Positions 55,534 through 64,000 of a stretch of DNA of 64,000 bases are shown here, piece after piece. The position numbers and the translations under genes are program-made. The stretch lies in contig CAJIZF010000004.1 of assembly GCA_905181835.1 (NCBI GenBank), positions 372,001 to 436,000 of the forward strand, written 5' to 3'. This DNA is from an uncultured Flavobacteriaceae bacterium. Its GTDB lineage: Bacteria > Bacteroidota > Bacteroidia > Flavobacteriales > Flavobacteriaceae. Below the pieces are notes generated by a model. That model ran no database searches, was not told where the DNA came from, and was given only the letters and a program-made list of their open reading frames with translations. The stretch's first letter is position 1, and every line of letters begins with the position of its first letter.

Positions 55534-56223
55534 ATGGGAGGATATTATTTATTAGCAGGGGCCATCTTTTTAGTGAGTATGTATGTTAGCAACCAACTAA
55601 AAAGTAAGTTTAAAAAATATTCGAAAATTAAACTTAAGAATGGATTGAGTGGTAAAGAAATTGCTGAAAAAATGCTTTCAGACAATGGTATTACTGATGT
55701 TCAAGTTGTTTCAACTAAAGGTCAATTAACAGATCATTACAATCCAGTTAATAAAACGGTTAATTTAAGTGAAGCCGTGTACGCTCAACGAAATGCTGCT
55801 GCTGCTGCGGTAGCTGCTCACGAATGCGGTCATGCAGTTCAACATGCAACAGCATACAGCTGGTTAACCTTGCGTTCGCAAATTGTACCAGCAGTAGGAT
55901 TTTCAAGTAAAATTTCGAATTTTGTAATTATGGCAGGTTTGATTTTAATGTACTCAGGAAGTGCCTTAGGTTCGATGTTGTTTTTAGCTGGGATTGTACT
56001 TTTTGCAATGACTACCTTATTTACGTTTATAACTCTACCAGTAGAATTTGACGCTAGTAATCGCGCATTGGCTTGGTTAGAGAATAAAAATATGGTGACA
56101 CAAAAGGAGCATGCAGGAGCAAAAGATGCATTAAAATGGGCAGCAAGAACCTATGTAGTAGCAGCATTGGGATCTCTAGCAACACTTCTTTATTTTATAA
56201 GTATGTTTTTAGGCAGAAGATAA
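55534..56223 (+). CDS. Zinc metallopeptidase, YugP-like
   Basis: Product of 229 aa from the ATG at 55534; a GTG at 55522 is in frame, but the family begins MGxYYLL. One N-terminal TM helix, then AEKMLSDNGITDVQVVSTKG, the zinc motif AAHECGHAVQHA (H-E-x-x-H), and two or three more TM helices with LPVEFDASNRALAWLE. This is the neutral zinc metallopeptidase family PF04298. Substrate unknown. Confidence 0.92.
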   Translation: MGGYYLLAGAIFLVSMYVSNQLKSKFKKYSKIKLKNGLSGKEIAEKMLSDNGITDVQVVSTKGQLTDHYNPVNKTVNLSEAVYAQRNAAAAAVAAHECGHAVQHATAYSWLTLRSQIVPAVGFSSKISNFVIMAGLILMYSGSALGSMLFLAGIVLFAMTTLFTFITLPVEFDASNRALAWLENKNMVTQKEHAGAKDALKWAARTYVVAALGSLATLLYFISMFLGRR

Positions 56224-56230
56224 ATGTTAC

Positions 56231-57598
56231 TTAGTCTAAGTTGTCAGGGTTATATCCTAAATATTCTTTTTTTTCTTCATTAAACTGAACCCCATAGGTT
56301 TCTAATTCCTTCAAAATTGGTTTATAAACTTCTTTATCAATGGGTCTTAATACTCCTGGAGTAGTAATTGTTTTATTCAAAATTTTTAGAGCTGCTATAG
56401 CTACTGGTAAACCAACTGTTTTTGACATGGCAGTATAGGTTTGATCTTCCCCTACAGTAACCATACTACTATCTATTTGATAATTTTTGCCTTTTAACTC
56501 ATAGCCAAATTTATGATACATTACGATCATATCTTTATCTTCTTTAGCTAATGCCCACTTTTCCATTAAAATTTTCTGAAGCGCTTGAGCGGGGGTAGCA
56601 TTTTTAATCTCTAAGTGTTTTTTACTGTTAAAAATATCTATTTCTTTAAGTTTTTTCCATATCAGATCATCTTGATCTATTTTTAAATTATGACGAAGCT
56701 TTAATTCTATTGAATCTGTTGGCGAATAGGGTAAAAATAAATTTACATATTCTCGATAAGATAAGTTTTCAGAATTAGGAATTGTGTAGCTATCATCAGT
56801 CATCCCTAGTTGCACAAAAATATTCCAAGCGCGGCTAAAGCCAACGCGTCTGATGGTGCCTCTGTACAAAGTTAAAATATCTTTAAATCCATAGACTTTT
56901 TGGTATTTTAAAGAATTTCGGTTAGCATAAACCTCAAACTCTCCATAACCTTTAATTTTTATTAACTCAGTACGGCGGAATAATCTGTTGTATGGAATAT
57001 ATTTATGAAGCCCTTCTTGTAAGAATTCGGCAGCTCCTCCTTGTCCGGCTAGTACAACATTTCTAGGATTCCAGGTAAATTTATAATTCCATAAATTATC
57101 ATCGCTTTCTGGAGCTATTAATCCACCGGTAAAAGATTCAAATAACATCAGTTTTCCCCCTTTATCTCTAATAGTGTCAATTACCTGCATGGCACTCATA
57201 TGATCGATTCCTGGATCTACACCTATTTCATTCATAAATACCAATCCTTTTTCTACAACCTCTTTGTTTAAGGCTTGCATTTCATCGCTTATGTAGGAGG
57301 CTGTAACTAAGTTTTTTCCAAAATTGATGCAATCTTTTGCTACTTCTATGTGAAATCGAGCAGGTAACATAGATATAACAATATCAGCTGCTTTAACTGC
57401 TTCTTCTCGTTGTTTTTCATTGAAAACATCTAGCAAAATTCCTTTAGCGTTAAGATGGTTCTTAGTCAGTTTTTGTGCAGATTCTAAAGAGATATCTCCA
57501 ATGGTGATATGTAAATTTTCAGAACTTGACTTTTCAATAAGATAACGTATTAAAGACGTTGCTGATCTTCCTGCTCCTATAATTAATATGTTTCTCAT
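56231..57598 (-). CDS. Saccharopine dehydrogenase family protein
   Basis: Product of 455 aa. N-terminal Rossmann fold MRNILIIGAGRSATSLIRYL, then VKAADIVISMLPARFHIEVA, and the C-terminal saccharopine-binding domain (VFMNEIGVDPGIDHMSAMQV, FESFTGGLIAPESDDNLWNYKFTWNPRN in part). It resembles the Lys9/LKR-SDH type, which turns saccharopine into lysine or, in catabolism, the aminoadipate semialdehyde. The lysine-ketoglutarate reductase partner is not adjacent. Converges on the zinc peptidase gene. Confidence 0.9.
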   Translation of the reverse strand: MRNILIIGAGRSATSLIRYLIEKSSSENLHITIGDISLESAQKLTKNHLNAKGILLDVFNEKQREEAVKAADIVISMLPARFHIEVAKDCINFGKNLVTASYISDEMQALNKEVVEKGLVFMNEIGVDPGIDHMSAMQVIDTIRDKGGKLMLFESFTGGLIAPESDDNLWNYKFTWNPRNVVLAGQGGAAEFLQEGLHKYIPYNRLFRRTELIKIKGYGEFEVYANRNSLKYQKVYGFKDILTLYRGTIRRVGFSRAWNIFVQLGMTDDSYTIPNSENLSYREYVNLFLPYSPTDSIELKLRHNLKIDQDDLIWKKLKEIDIFNSKKHLEIKNATPAQALQKILMEKWALAKEDKDMIVMYHKFGYELKGKNYQIDSSMVTVGEDQTYTAMSKTVGLPVAIAALKILNKTITTPGVLRPIDKEVYKPILKELETYGVQFNEEKKEYLGYNPDNLD

Positions 57599-57669
57599 TG
57601 GATGTGTTTTCGTAAATTTGATGCTAAATTATAACCCTACGAATTTACTAAATAATAAATATTTTAGAG

Positions 57670-58059
57670 ATGAATTTTAATAAAAAAATTACTGTATTGG
57701 CTGCTGTTATGGGAGCCTTAACAGTTATAATAGGAGCATTCGGTGCTCACGGTTTGAAAGAAATAGTTTCTGAAAAAACAATTACTTCTTTTGAAACAGG
57801 AGTGCGTTATCAGATGTTTCACGTTATTTTGTTGCTTATTATTGGATTTTCAGCCTTTATTGACCAAAAAACTCAAAAATGGGTATCTCGTTTTTTTGTT
57901 TTTGGAATCTTATTGTTTTCAGGATCTATTTATTTTATAGCACTGAAAGATATTTTTTTAATCAACACTAAAATATTTATTATAGCAACGCCTATTGGTG
58001 GTTTATTATTGATAGCAGGATGGTTGCGATTGGCCTATGGAATAATTGTGAATAAATAA
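57670..58059 (+). CDS. DUF423 membrane protein
   Basis: Product of 129 aa with four predicted TM helices. GALTVIIGAFGAHGLKEIVS near residue 16 and FETGVRYQMFHVILLLIIG are the family signature; ATPIGGLLLIAGWLRLAYG ends it. DUF423 proteins (YwdK/YgdD-like) are small inner-membrane proteins of unknown function. It is divergent from the saccharopine dehydrogenase gene. Confidence 0.92.
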   Translation: MNFNKKITVLAAVMGALTVIIGAFGAHGLKEIVSEKTITSFETGVRYQMFHVILLLIIGFSAFIDQKTQKWVSRFFVFGILLFSGSIYFIALKDIFLINTKIFIIATPIGGLLLIAGWLRLAYGIIVNK

Positions 58060-58103
58060 ATACAAAACTTCTAATATTGGTCGGCTGTTTTTAATAGAAT
58101 TAT

Positions 58104-58111
58104 TAATTTTG
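58104..58111 (+). promoter_or_regulatory. -7 promoter element of pckA
   Basis: TAATTTTG matches TAnnTTTG and lies 25 bp before the pckA ATG. The nearest TTG (58077-58079) is 24 bp upstream, a little far for a -33 box. Confidence 0.5.
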
Positions 58112-58136
58112 CGCACAACAACAACAAAAAAAAGTT

Positions 58137-59747
58137 ATGGTAAATAAAAACCAAACTAAAAAAGATATTTCGTTAGATAATTACGGAATTCATAATGCAA
58201 AAGTTAATTATCAACTTACTGCAGAACAATTACAAAATGATACCATATCAAACGGGCAAGGAAAACTTGCAAGCAGTGGTGCTTTAGCTATCAATACAGG
58301 AGAATTCACCGGTAGATCTCCAATGGATCGTTTTATAGTAAAAGATGACATCACCAATGATAAAATATGGTGGGGGGATATCAACATCCCTTTTTCACCT
58401 GAAAAGTTTGATAAATTATATTCAAAAGTAACTGCTTACCTCTCTGATAAAGAAATTTATGTAAGAGATTGTTATGCTTGTGCTGATGATAACTATAAGT
58501 TGAATATTCGGGTCATCAATGAATATTCATGGTCTAATATGTTTTCTTATAACATGTTTTTACGTCCATCAAATAGTGAATTAGAAAATTTTAAAAAAGA
58601 ATGGCTTGTTGTAAATGCTCCGGGATTTAAAGCCGATCCAGAAATAGATGGTACCCGTCAACATAACTTTGCGATTCTAAATTTTACAAAAAAAATTGCT
58701 TTAATAGGTGGAACAGGTTACACAGGAGAGATTAAAAAGGGAATTTTTTCTGCATTAAACTTTATTCTCCCAGTTTTTAAAAATACAATGCCAATGCATT
58801 GCTCTGCAAATGTTGGTAAAGACGGTGAGACTGCAATTTTTTTCGGTTTATCCGGAACCGGAAAAACAACACTTTCAGCAGATCCAGATAGAAAATTAAT
58901 TGGGGATGATGAACACGGATGGACCTCTGAGAATAGTGTTTTTAATTTTGAAGGCGGATGCTACGCAAAGGTTATTAATTTATCTGAACAAAATGAACCT
59001 GACATTTTCAAAGCGATTAAAGCTGGAGCTATCCTCGAAAATATAGTAATGGACAAAGATGGCACTGTTGATTTTGATGATATTTCTATAACTCAAAATA
59101 CTCGAGTTAGTTATCCTATTGACCACATAGAAAATATACAGGTCCCCTCTATTGGTAAAAATCCAAAAAATATATTCTTTTTAACTGCGGACGCTTTTGG
59201 GGTTTTACCTCCAATCTCCAAATTGACGCCTGGTCAAGCAGCTTATCATTTTATTAGCGGCTATACAGCGAAAGTTGCTGGAACAGAGGCTGGGGTAGAT
59301 GAACCTTTACCAAGTTTTTCAGCTTGTTTTGGAGCTCCATTTATGCCTTTACATCCAACTAAATATGCTGAAATGCTCAGTAAAAAAATGAAAGAAGCAG
59401 GGGTTACCGTTTGGCTAGTCAATACTGGTTGGACTGGAGGTCCTTACGGTGTTGGAACTAGAATGAAGTTAAAATATACACGAGCTATGATAACTGCAGC
59501 TATTGACGGTTCATTGGAAAAAGTAAATGTAGATAATTACCATATTCACTCAGTTTTTGGTTTGCAACAACCAAGAATCTGTCCAAATGTACCTACTGAC
59601 GTATTGAGCCCAAGGGCAACATGGGGGAACGATAAAGGATATTATGAAACGGCACACAAATTAGCGGCATCATTTAAAGAAAACTTTAAAAAGTTTGAAT
59701 CTTATGCCAATGAAGAAATTATGGCTGGAGCTCCACCACTCGGTTAG
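58137..59747 (+). CDS. pckA: Phosphoenolpyruvate carboxykinase (ATP)
   Basis: Product of 536 aa. It turns oxaloacetate and ATP into phosphoenolpyruvate, CO2 and ADP in gluconeogenesis. Motifs: NTGEFTGRSPMDRFIVKD, MPMHCSANVGKDGETAIFFG, the kinase-1a P-loop GLSGTGKTTLSADP, the metal-site IGDDEHGW, and NTGWTGGPYGVGTRM. It is single, with its own promoter and a terminator hairpin after the stop. Confidence 0.98.
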   Translation: MVNKNQTKKDISLDNYGIHNAKVNYQLTAEQLQNDTISNGQGKLASSGALAINTGEFTGRSPMDRFIVKDDITNDKIWWGDINIPFSPEKFDKLYSKVTAYLSDKEIYVRDCYACADDNYKLNIRVINEYSWSNMFSYNMFLRPSNSELENFKKEWLVVNAPGFKADPEIDGTRQHNFAILNFTKKIALIGGTGYTGEIKKGIFSALNFILPVFKNTMPMHCSANVGKDGETAIFFGLSGTGKTTLSADPDRKLIGDDEHGWTSENSVFNFEGGCYAKVINLSEQNEPDIFKAIKAGAILENIVMDKDGTVDFDDISITQNTRVSYPIDHIENIQVPSIGKNPKNIFFLTADAFGVLPPISKLTPGQAAYHFISGYTAKVAGTEAGVDEPLPSFSACFGAPFMPLHPTKYAEMLSKKMKEAGVTVWLVNTGWTGGPYGVGTRMKLKYTRAMITAAIDGSLEKVNVDNYHIHSVFGLQQPRICPNVPTDVLSPRATWGNDKGYYETAHKLAASFKENFKKFESYANEEIMAGAPPLG

Positions 59748-59771
59748 AAATAACTGGATTAGTTATTTTTT
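59748..59771 (+). terminator. pckA terminator overlapping the hemD stop
   Basis: Stem AAATAACT / AGTTATTT with a GGATT loop, then a T run, starting immediately after the pckA stop. The stop codon of the convergent hemD gene (59763-59765) lies within the hairpin. Confidence 0.7.
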
Positions 59772-60509
59772 GTTTACAGCTTTGATGTATTTTTCTAAAG
59801 CCATCGTCATGGAGGGCGTTTCTGGAGTTGGCGCTTGAATATCTACACGCAAACCTTTTTCGGTAGCAGCTTTAACAGTGGTATTTCCAAACACAGCAAT
59901 TCTCGTATCATTTTGTTCAAAATCAGGGAAATTTTCAAAAAGAGATTTTATTCCACTAGGACTAAAAAACACTAAAATATCATAGTATACATTTCTTAAA
60001 TCAGAAAGATCACTTACTACGGTATTATAAAAGGTTGCTTTTTTCCAGTTTACCCCAAGAGCATTCATTTTCTCTGGAATATCAGCTTTTAATTTATCTG
60101 AAGACGGAAGTAGGAACTTTTCTGTTTTATATTTTTTTATAATCGGTGTTAATTCTGAAAAAGTTCTTTTACCAACATAAATTTTACGCTTTCTATACAC
60201 AACATATTTTTGTAAATAATATGCTACCGCTTCACTTTGACAAAAATATTTCATTGCATCTGGAACTTTAAATCGCAATTCCTCAGCTATTCTAAAGTAA
60301 TGGTCAACGGCATTTCTACTTGTTAATATGATTGCAGTAAATTTACTTAGGTCTACTTTTTGTGCACGAACACTTTTACTTGTAACCCCCTCAACATGTA
60401 TAAAACTCCTGAAGTCAATTTTTACTTTTTGTCTGTCAATTAAATCAAAATAAGGAGAATTTTCGACCTTTGGCTCGGGTTGAGAAACTAAGATAGTTTT
60501 CACTTTCAT
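59763..60509 (-). CDS. hemD: Uroporphyrinogen-III synthase
   Basis: Product of 248 aa. HemD closes hydroxymethylbilane with ring inversion to uroporphyrinogen III for heme and siroheme. The two-domain HEM4 fold is seen in KTILVSQPEPKVENSPYFDL, FTAIILTSRNAVDHYFRIAE, YYDILVFFSPSGIKSLFENF and IAVFGNTTVKAATEKGLRVD. The sequence of this family varies strongly, but the SPSGIKS and NAVDHYF motifs are distinctive. It follows the DUF4271 gene by 27 bp, the usual arrangement in Bacteroidota. Confidence 0.93.
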   Translation of the reverse strand: MKVKTILVSQPEPKVENSPYFDLIDRQKVKIDFRSFIHVEGVTSKSVRAQKVDLSKFTAIILTSRNAVDHYFRIAEELRFKVPDAMKYFCQSEAVAYYLQKYVVYRKRKIYVGKRTFSELTPIIKKYKTEKFLLPSSDKLKADIPEKMNALGVNWKKATFYNTVVSDLSDLRNVYYDILVFFSPSGIKSLFENFPDFEQNDTRIAVFGNTTVKAATEKGLRVDIQAPTPETPSMTMALEKYIKAVNKK

Positions 60510-60536
60510 ACAGACGACTTTATTTATTAACCTATT

Positions 60537-61178
60537 TTAAACTATTACTTTGTAGAGTATCAAATAAGGTGAAATTTCAAGAGCGCAAATATACAATAAA
60601 AAATAGAAGAAATTACTAAAAATTAGACTTCTGTAATTTTTATAATTGATAAATAAAATGAACAGATTTAGCACAACAATAAGCCCACTGAATATAAATA
60701 GTAATAACATAGTGGGTTCAACAGAAAAATAAAAAATGAAATTTAAAACTATTAGAAATAAAGAAATAAAGTTTCTATAGCTGAGTTTAGTGAATATATA
60801 CTTATTTATGATTGTTTCTATGTCGAAAATGGAGCCAATTAATTTTTCAATACAAGTTTTTATCAAAATGAAAGTAAAAGAAGCTAATGTGATTTTGATA
60901 AAAATGGTAGCGCTTAACCCTCCTTTTACCAAAAAAAATAAAAAGATAAATAATGATAAGGTAAGTACTTGAATTAAAAAAAACAGTACACTAAATGGAT
61001 GTTTTAATTCCTCAAATTTGCCTTTTGTTAAAAAATAATTATTTGATATTGGTAATTTTATAAAATCATCAAATCGTTTTGGATAAACAACTCTTAAAAC
61101 AGTAACTAGGATCACACATCCAACTAAAATGAATGTAATCCAGTCAAGTGATTCTATGGCTCTATGAATGTTTTGCAT
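60537..61178 (-). CDS. DUF4271 membrane protein
   Basis: Product of 213 aa, about seven TM helices. LDWITFILVGCVILVTVLRV and the terminal ALEISPYLILYKVIV are typical of DUF4271. It is a Bacteroidota-only family that is nearly always upstream of hemD, as here, so a role linked to heme synthesis or the envelope is possible, but nothing is proven. Confidence 0.9.
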   Translation of the reverse strand: MQNIHRAIESLDWITFILVGCVILVTVLRVVYPKRFDDFIKLPISNNYFLTKGKFEELKHPFSVLFFLIQVLTLSLFIFLFFLVKGGLSATIFIKITLASFTFILIKTCIEKLIGSIFDIETIINKYIFTKLSYRNFISLFLIVLNFIFYFSVEPTMLLLFIFSGLIVVLNLFILFINYKNYRSLIFSNFFYFLLYICALEISPYLILYKVIV

Positions 61179-61291
61179 ATTGTATTAAAGAATATAAAGG
61201 TAGAATTTTTATATCTATTATGAAGACTCATTTATAATTTCATTTACGATAAATTAACCTAAAAAAGTTACATTTGTTTAAAATATAACAT

Positions 61292-62023
61292 ATGTCTAAC
61301 TCTTTGGTAATTATACCAACTTACAATGAAATTGAAAATATAGAGCGATTAATTCGTGATGTATTTTCATTGCCAAAAGAGTTTGATATTCTCATTGTTG
61401 ACGATAATTCTCCTGATGGAACTTCAGTAACTGTTCAACATTTAATGGACGAGTTTCCAGCTAAGTTATTTCTTGAAAAAAGAATGAATAAGTTAGGTCT
61501 AGGGACTGCCTATATTCATGGTTTTAAGTGGGCTCTAACAAAAAACTACAACTATATTTTTGAAATGGATGCCGATTTTTCACACAACCCCACTGATTTA
61601 TGGAGACTTTATGAAGCTTGTGATAGAGATGGGGCAAGCTTATCCATAGGATCTCGGTACAAAACAGGAGTAAATGTTGTTAACTGGCCAATGAGCAGGG
61701 TCTTACTTTCTTGGTTAGCATCTAAATATGTTAGATTTATAACTGGTATGAGTATATCTGATACAACAGCCGGGTTTGTTTGCTATAAGCGAGAGGTTTT
61801 AGAAAAAATTAATTTAGAAAAAATTCAATTTGTAGGTTATGCTTTTCAGATAGAAATGAAGTTTAAAGCTTACCTTCATAAATTTAAAATTACAGAGGTC
61901 CCTGTTATATTTACAGATAGAACAAAGGGAGAATCAAAAATGAGTGGAGGCATCATTTCAGAGGCAATATTTGGAGTTGTTTCAATGAAATTTAAAAGTT
62001 TATTCACCAAATACGAGATTTAA
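61292..62023 (+). CDS. Polyprenol monophosphomannose synthase (GT2)
   Basis: Product of 243 aa. GT-A glycosyltransferase of the DPM1 family: VIIPTYNEIENIERLIRDV, ILIVDDNSPDGTS, DxD site FEMDADFSHNP, SIGSRYKTGVNVVNWPMSR and FTDRTKGESKMSGGIISEA. It transfers mannose from GDP-mannose to a polyprenyl phosphate, giving a donor for surface or protein glycosylation. No membrane helices follow the catalytic domain, so a peripheral enzyme. Its stop overlaps the next start by 1 bp (TAATG). Confidence 0.93.
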   Translation: MSNSLVIIPTYNEIENIERLIRDVFSLPKEFDILIVDDNSPDGTSVTVQHLMDEFPAKLFLEKRMNKLGLGTAYIHGFKWALTKNYNYIFEMDADFSHNPTDLWRLYEACDRDGASLSIGSRYKTGVNVVNWPMSRVLLSWLASKYVRFITGMSISDTTAGFVCYKREVLEKINLEKIQFVGYAFQIEMKFKAYLHKFKITEVPVIFTDRTKGESKMSGGIISEAIFGVVSMKFKSLFTKYEI

Positions 62024-63366
62024 TGAAGAAGACATTAATTAAAAATGCTAGGGTTGTTAATGAGGGTGAAATAAAAAAAAGAGATGTTTTGATCGATGGT
62101 GATATCATTTTAAAAATTTCGAAGTCTATAAACGTTAATGCAACTGATGTTAATATAATTGAAGCTGATAATAACTACTTAATTCCTGGATTAATTGACG
62201 ACCAAGTTCATTTTAGAGAACCAGGTCTAACTCATAAAGCAACTATAGAAACCGAATCAAAAGCAGCAGTAGCAGGAGGTATTACTTCCTTTATAGAAAT
62301 GCCCAACACTGTTCCACAAAGCACTACAATAGCAAAGCTTGAGGAGAAATTTTTAATCGCTAAAAATACTTCTTGGGCAAATTATAGCTTTATGTTTGGC
62401 GGTACAAATGACAATTTAAATGAAATATTAAAGGTAGATCCTAAAAATGTAGCAGGATTAAAATTATTTTTAGGTTCATCAACAGGAAATATGCTCGTTG
62501 ACAATCCGGAAGTGTTAGAGGAAATATTTAAGAAAACAGACTTATTAATTTCCGTTCATTGTGAAGATGAAAAAACCATTAAAGACAACTTGGAGATCTA
62601 TCTTGATAAGTATGGAGATGATATTCCTATAGAAATGCATCCGAAAATTAGAAATGAAGAAGCTTGCTATATTTCCTCTTCAAAGGCCATTGAACTTGCA
62701 AAAAAAACAGGTGCAAGGCTTCATGTATTTCATCTTTCTACCAAAAAAGAAACAAATTTATTTTCAAATGATAAACCGCTTTTAGAAAAGAAAATTACTG
62801 CCGAAGTATGTGTACACCACTTGTGGTTTTCAGAGGAGGATTATAAAACAAAAGGTACACGTATTAAATGGAATCCTGCAGTAAAAAGTAAAAAGGATAG
62901 AGATGGTTTATGGGAAGCATTGTTGGACGATCGCATAGATGTAATTGCTACGGATCATGCGCCTCATACAATTGAAGAAAAAAGAAACAAGTATACACAG
63001 GCGCCATCTGGAGGCCCTCTAGTTCAACATGCTCTGGTTGCATTATTAGAAATGTACCATAACGGAAAAATCTCGTTAGAAAAAATAGTAGAAAAAGCCT
63101 GTCATAACCCAGCTATATTATTCCAAATTAAAGAAAGAGGATACATACGTGAGGGGTATAAAGCCGATTTAGTATTAGTTGATTTAAAAAGTCCTTGGAC
63201 GGTCCACAAAGAAAATATTTTATATAAATGTCAGTGGTCTCCATTTGAAGGTACAACTTTCAAATCTAAAGTTACTCACACTTTTGTGAACGGAATTTTA
63301 ACCTACGAAAATTTTAAATTTCCAAATAAAAGTATTCCCCAAAGACTAACATTTAATCGCACATAA
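62023..63366 (+). CDS. pyrC: Dihydroorotase (class I) with Gln in the first metal motif
   Basis: Product of 447 aa. Amidohydrolase fold: LIPGLIDDQVHFREPGLTHK, VAGGITSFIEMPNTVPQ, Lys of the carbamate bridge in AGLKLFLGSSTGN, VHCEDE, LHVFHLSTKKE, and the final Asp in VIATDHAPHT. It catalyses the third step of pyrimidine synthesis. The first motif, normally H-x-H, is Q61-x-H63; as far as I know this is usual for the Bacteroidota form. It overlaps its neighbours by 1 bp on each side. Confidence 0.93.
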   Translation: MKKTLIKNARVVNEGEIKKRDVLIDGDIILKISKSINVNATDVNIIEADNNYLIPGLIDDQVHFREPGLTHKATIETESKAAVAGGITSFIEMPNTVPQSTTIAKLEEKFLIAKNTSWANYSFMFGGTNDNLNEILKVDPKNVAGLKLFLGSSTGNMLVDNPEVLEEIFKKTDLLISVHCEDEKTIKDNLEIYLDKYGDDIPIEMHPKIRNEEACYISSSKAIELAKKTGARLHVFHLSTKKETNLFSNDKPLLEKKITAEVCVHHLWFSEEDYKTKGTRIKWNPAVKSKKDRDGLWEALLDDRIDVIATDHAPHTIEEKRNKYTQAPSGGPLVQHALVALLEMYHNGKISLEKIVEKACHNPAILFQIKERGYIREGYKADLVLVDLKSPWTVHKENILYKCQWSPFEGTTFKSKVTHTFVNGILTYENFKFPNKSIPQRLTFNRT

Positions 63367-63839
63367 TGAATTTATCCGAAAAAAAAACATGCACTGTTTC
63401 CAATTCTAAATTTTATTTGAGAATATTTTGCTTGATTTTTTTTATCAGCTATTTGATTTCTTGCCAAGATGTACAAAAACCTGAAAAGCCTGCTAATTTA
63501 ATCTCTCAAGAAATTATGGTTGATATTCTTACAGATGTTTATATAAGCAATGCAGCTAGAAATGTAAATAATAAGTTATTAAGAAATAAAAATATAAAAT
63601 TAGACTCTGTCATTTTCAATAAATATAGAGTGGATAGTCTTCAGTTTGTGTTGAGTAATAATTATTATAGTTCAAATTTAGATATCTATCGAGATTTATT
63701 AATAAAAGCACAAGAAAAGCTAATGGTTCTTCAAATAGAAAAAGACAGTATCTACAGGGCAGTAACGAAGCAAGATTCAATTATAAATAGTCTTAAGAGA
63801 GAAGCAGTTAAAAATGCAAGAGAAAAGAGCTCAAAATAA
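63366..63839 (+). CDS. DUF4296 lipoprotein
   Basis: Product of 157 aa. A hydrophobic stretch ends in the lipobox LISC (Cys33), preceded by an unusually long N-terminal region (MNLSEKKTCTVSNSKFYLRI). The DUF4296 core is IMVDILTDVYISNAARNVNN, VIFNKYRVDSLQFVLSNNYY and a C-terminal helix of Lys/Glu/Arg. Function unknown; it follows dihydroorotase in many flavobacteria. Its start overlaps the pyrC stop (TAATG). It converges on the next gene with no gap. Confidence 0.88.
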   Translation: MNLSEKKTCTVSNSKFYLRIFCLIFFISYLISCQDVQKPEKPANLISQEIMVDILTDVYISNAARNVNNKLLRNKNIKLDSVIFNKYRVDSLQFVLSNNYYSSNLDIYRDLLIKAQEKLMVLQIEKDSIYRAVTKQDSIINSLKREAVKNAREKSSK

Positions 63840-64000
63840 TCAAAGATGGAAGTCCGCTCGATAATTTCCCGCTACCCTTTCTATTGTTTTATCCAAATCC
63901 CTAAAGTTAAAGTTCGTGGTAGTTTTAATTTTTGAGGAATCATAAAAAGACCTTTTAAATAAATTTCTAACCGTAGATTTCAATAATTTTCTTCTAGTTT
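63840..64000 (-). CDS. C-terminal end of an NAD-dependent epimerase/SDR-like protein (partial)
   Basis: The last 53 codons of a minus-strand gene whose start lies beyond base 64000. The sequence TRRKLLKSTVRNLFKRSFYD, then SSKIKTTTNFNFRDLDKTIE and RADFHL, resembles the C-terminus of extended SDR epimerases, where a YD-x-SKI stretch is followed by a helix and FRDLDKTI. The stop TGA at 63842-63840 is directly next to the DUF4296 stop. Identification rests on a short tail and on gene order, so it is tentative. Confidence 0.5.
   Translation of the reverse strand, partial: TRRKLLKSTVRNLFKRSFYDSSKIKTTTNFNFRDLDKTIERVAGNYRADFHL

Overview
The window is AT-rich chromosomal DNA from a member of the Bacteroidota, most likely a marine, gliding Flavobacteriaceae. 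The evidence is: gldE and gldD gliding genes; type IX secretion (T9SS) C-terminal sorting domains; TonB-dependent receptors; many lipoproteins of Bacteroidota-only DUF families (DUF4270, DUF4271, DUF4296, DUF4301, DUF3098); promoters of the TTTG-N18-21-TAnnTTTG type; and start codons without Shine-Dalgarno sequences. I see no rRNA, tRNA, insertion sequence, prophage, CRISPR array or recognisable defence island. Almost everything is core genome.

Layout. 1-2557 holds the N-terminal part of a large outer-membrane protein (minus strand, runs off the left edge). 2707-4513: exonuclease III and a frameshifted Tas-like aldo/keto reductase. 4519-9282: minus-strand run panC-panD-flippase-like protein-esterase-like TPR protein-radA. 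9380-13684: half-size GT5 glycogen synthase, DUF4270 lipoprotein, glmS. 13685-16194: a decayed islet with a YwqK-like remnant and a kelch/TM/DNA-binding sensor broken by many frameshifts. 16195-20475: TonB receptor plus SGNH-hydrolase lipoprotein pair. 20706-22510: atpD-atpC. 22639-24466: frameshifted BtuB-like receptor. 24470-27176: recX, rng, a 30-residue basic protein and HU. 27298-30721: mutY-ssb-gldE-gldD. 30733-33142: HMA lipoprotein, EamA exporter, rplU-rpmA. 33261-35873: T9SS cargo, small secreted protein, ahcY. 35986-42076: PPTase, PnuC, NadR-like kinase, broken DUF4301 gene, ArfB, then a TPP riboswitch in front of a TonB receptor. 42078-46830: Rieske-like lipoprotein, greA, HIT, histidine kinase, flavin reductase, DUF3127, aat. 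46871-49466: T9SS-exported arginine/agmatine deiminase and a second, frameshifted T9SS cargo. 49559-52339: ftsX, DUF3098, uppP, truB. 52572-58059: leuS, zinc peptidase, saccharopine dehydrogenase, DUF423. 58137-63839: pckA, hemD, DUF4271, polyprenol-phosphate mannosyltransferase, dihydroorotase, DUF4296. 63840-64000: the 3' end of an epimerase-like gene.

The most interesting non-standard signals are regulatory and architectural: an intrinsic terminator placed at the predicted transcription start of greA; a TPP riboswitch ahead of a TonB receptor next to PnuC and a NadR-like kinase (candidate thiamin uptake locus); a T9SS-exported deiminase with the complete PPAD-like catalytic residue set; a structured rng leader; and an esterase-fold protein whose nucleophile serine is replaced by aspartate. 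Six genes carry frameshifts. One (14746-16000) is plainly decayed; several others could be sequencing errors in a draft assembly, and this cannot be decided from the sequence alone. I did not find a clearly new multi-gene system.
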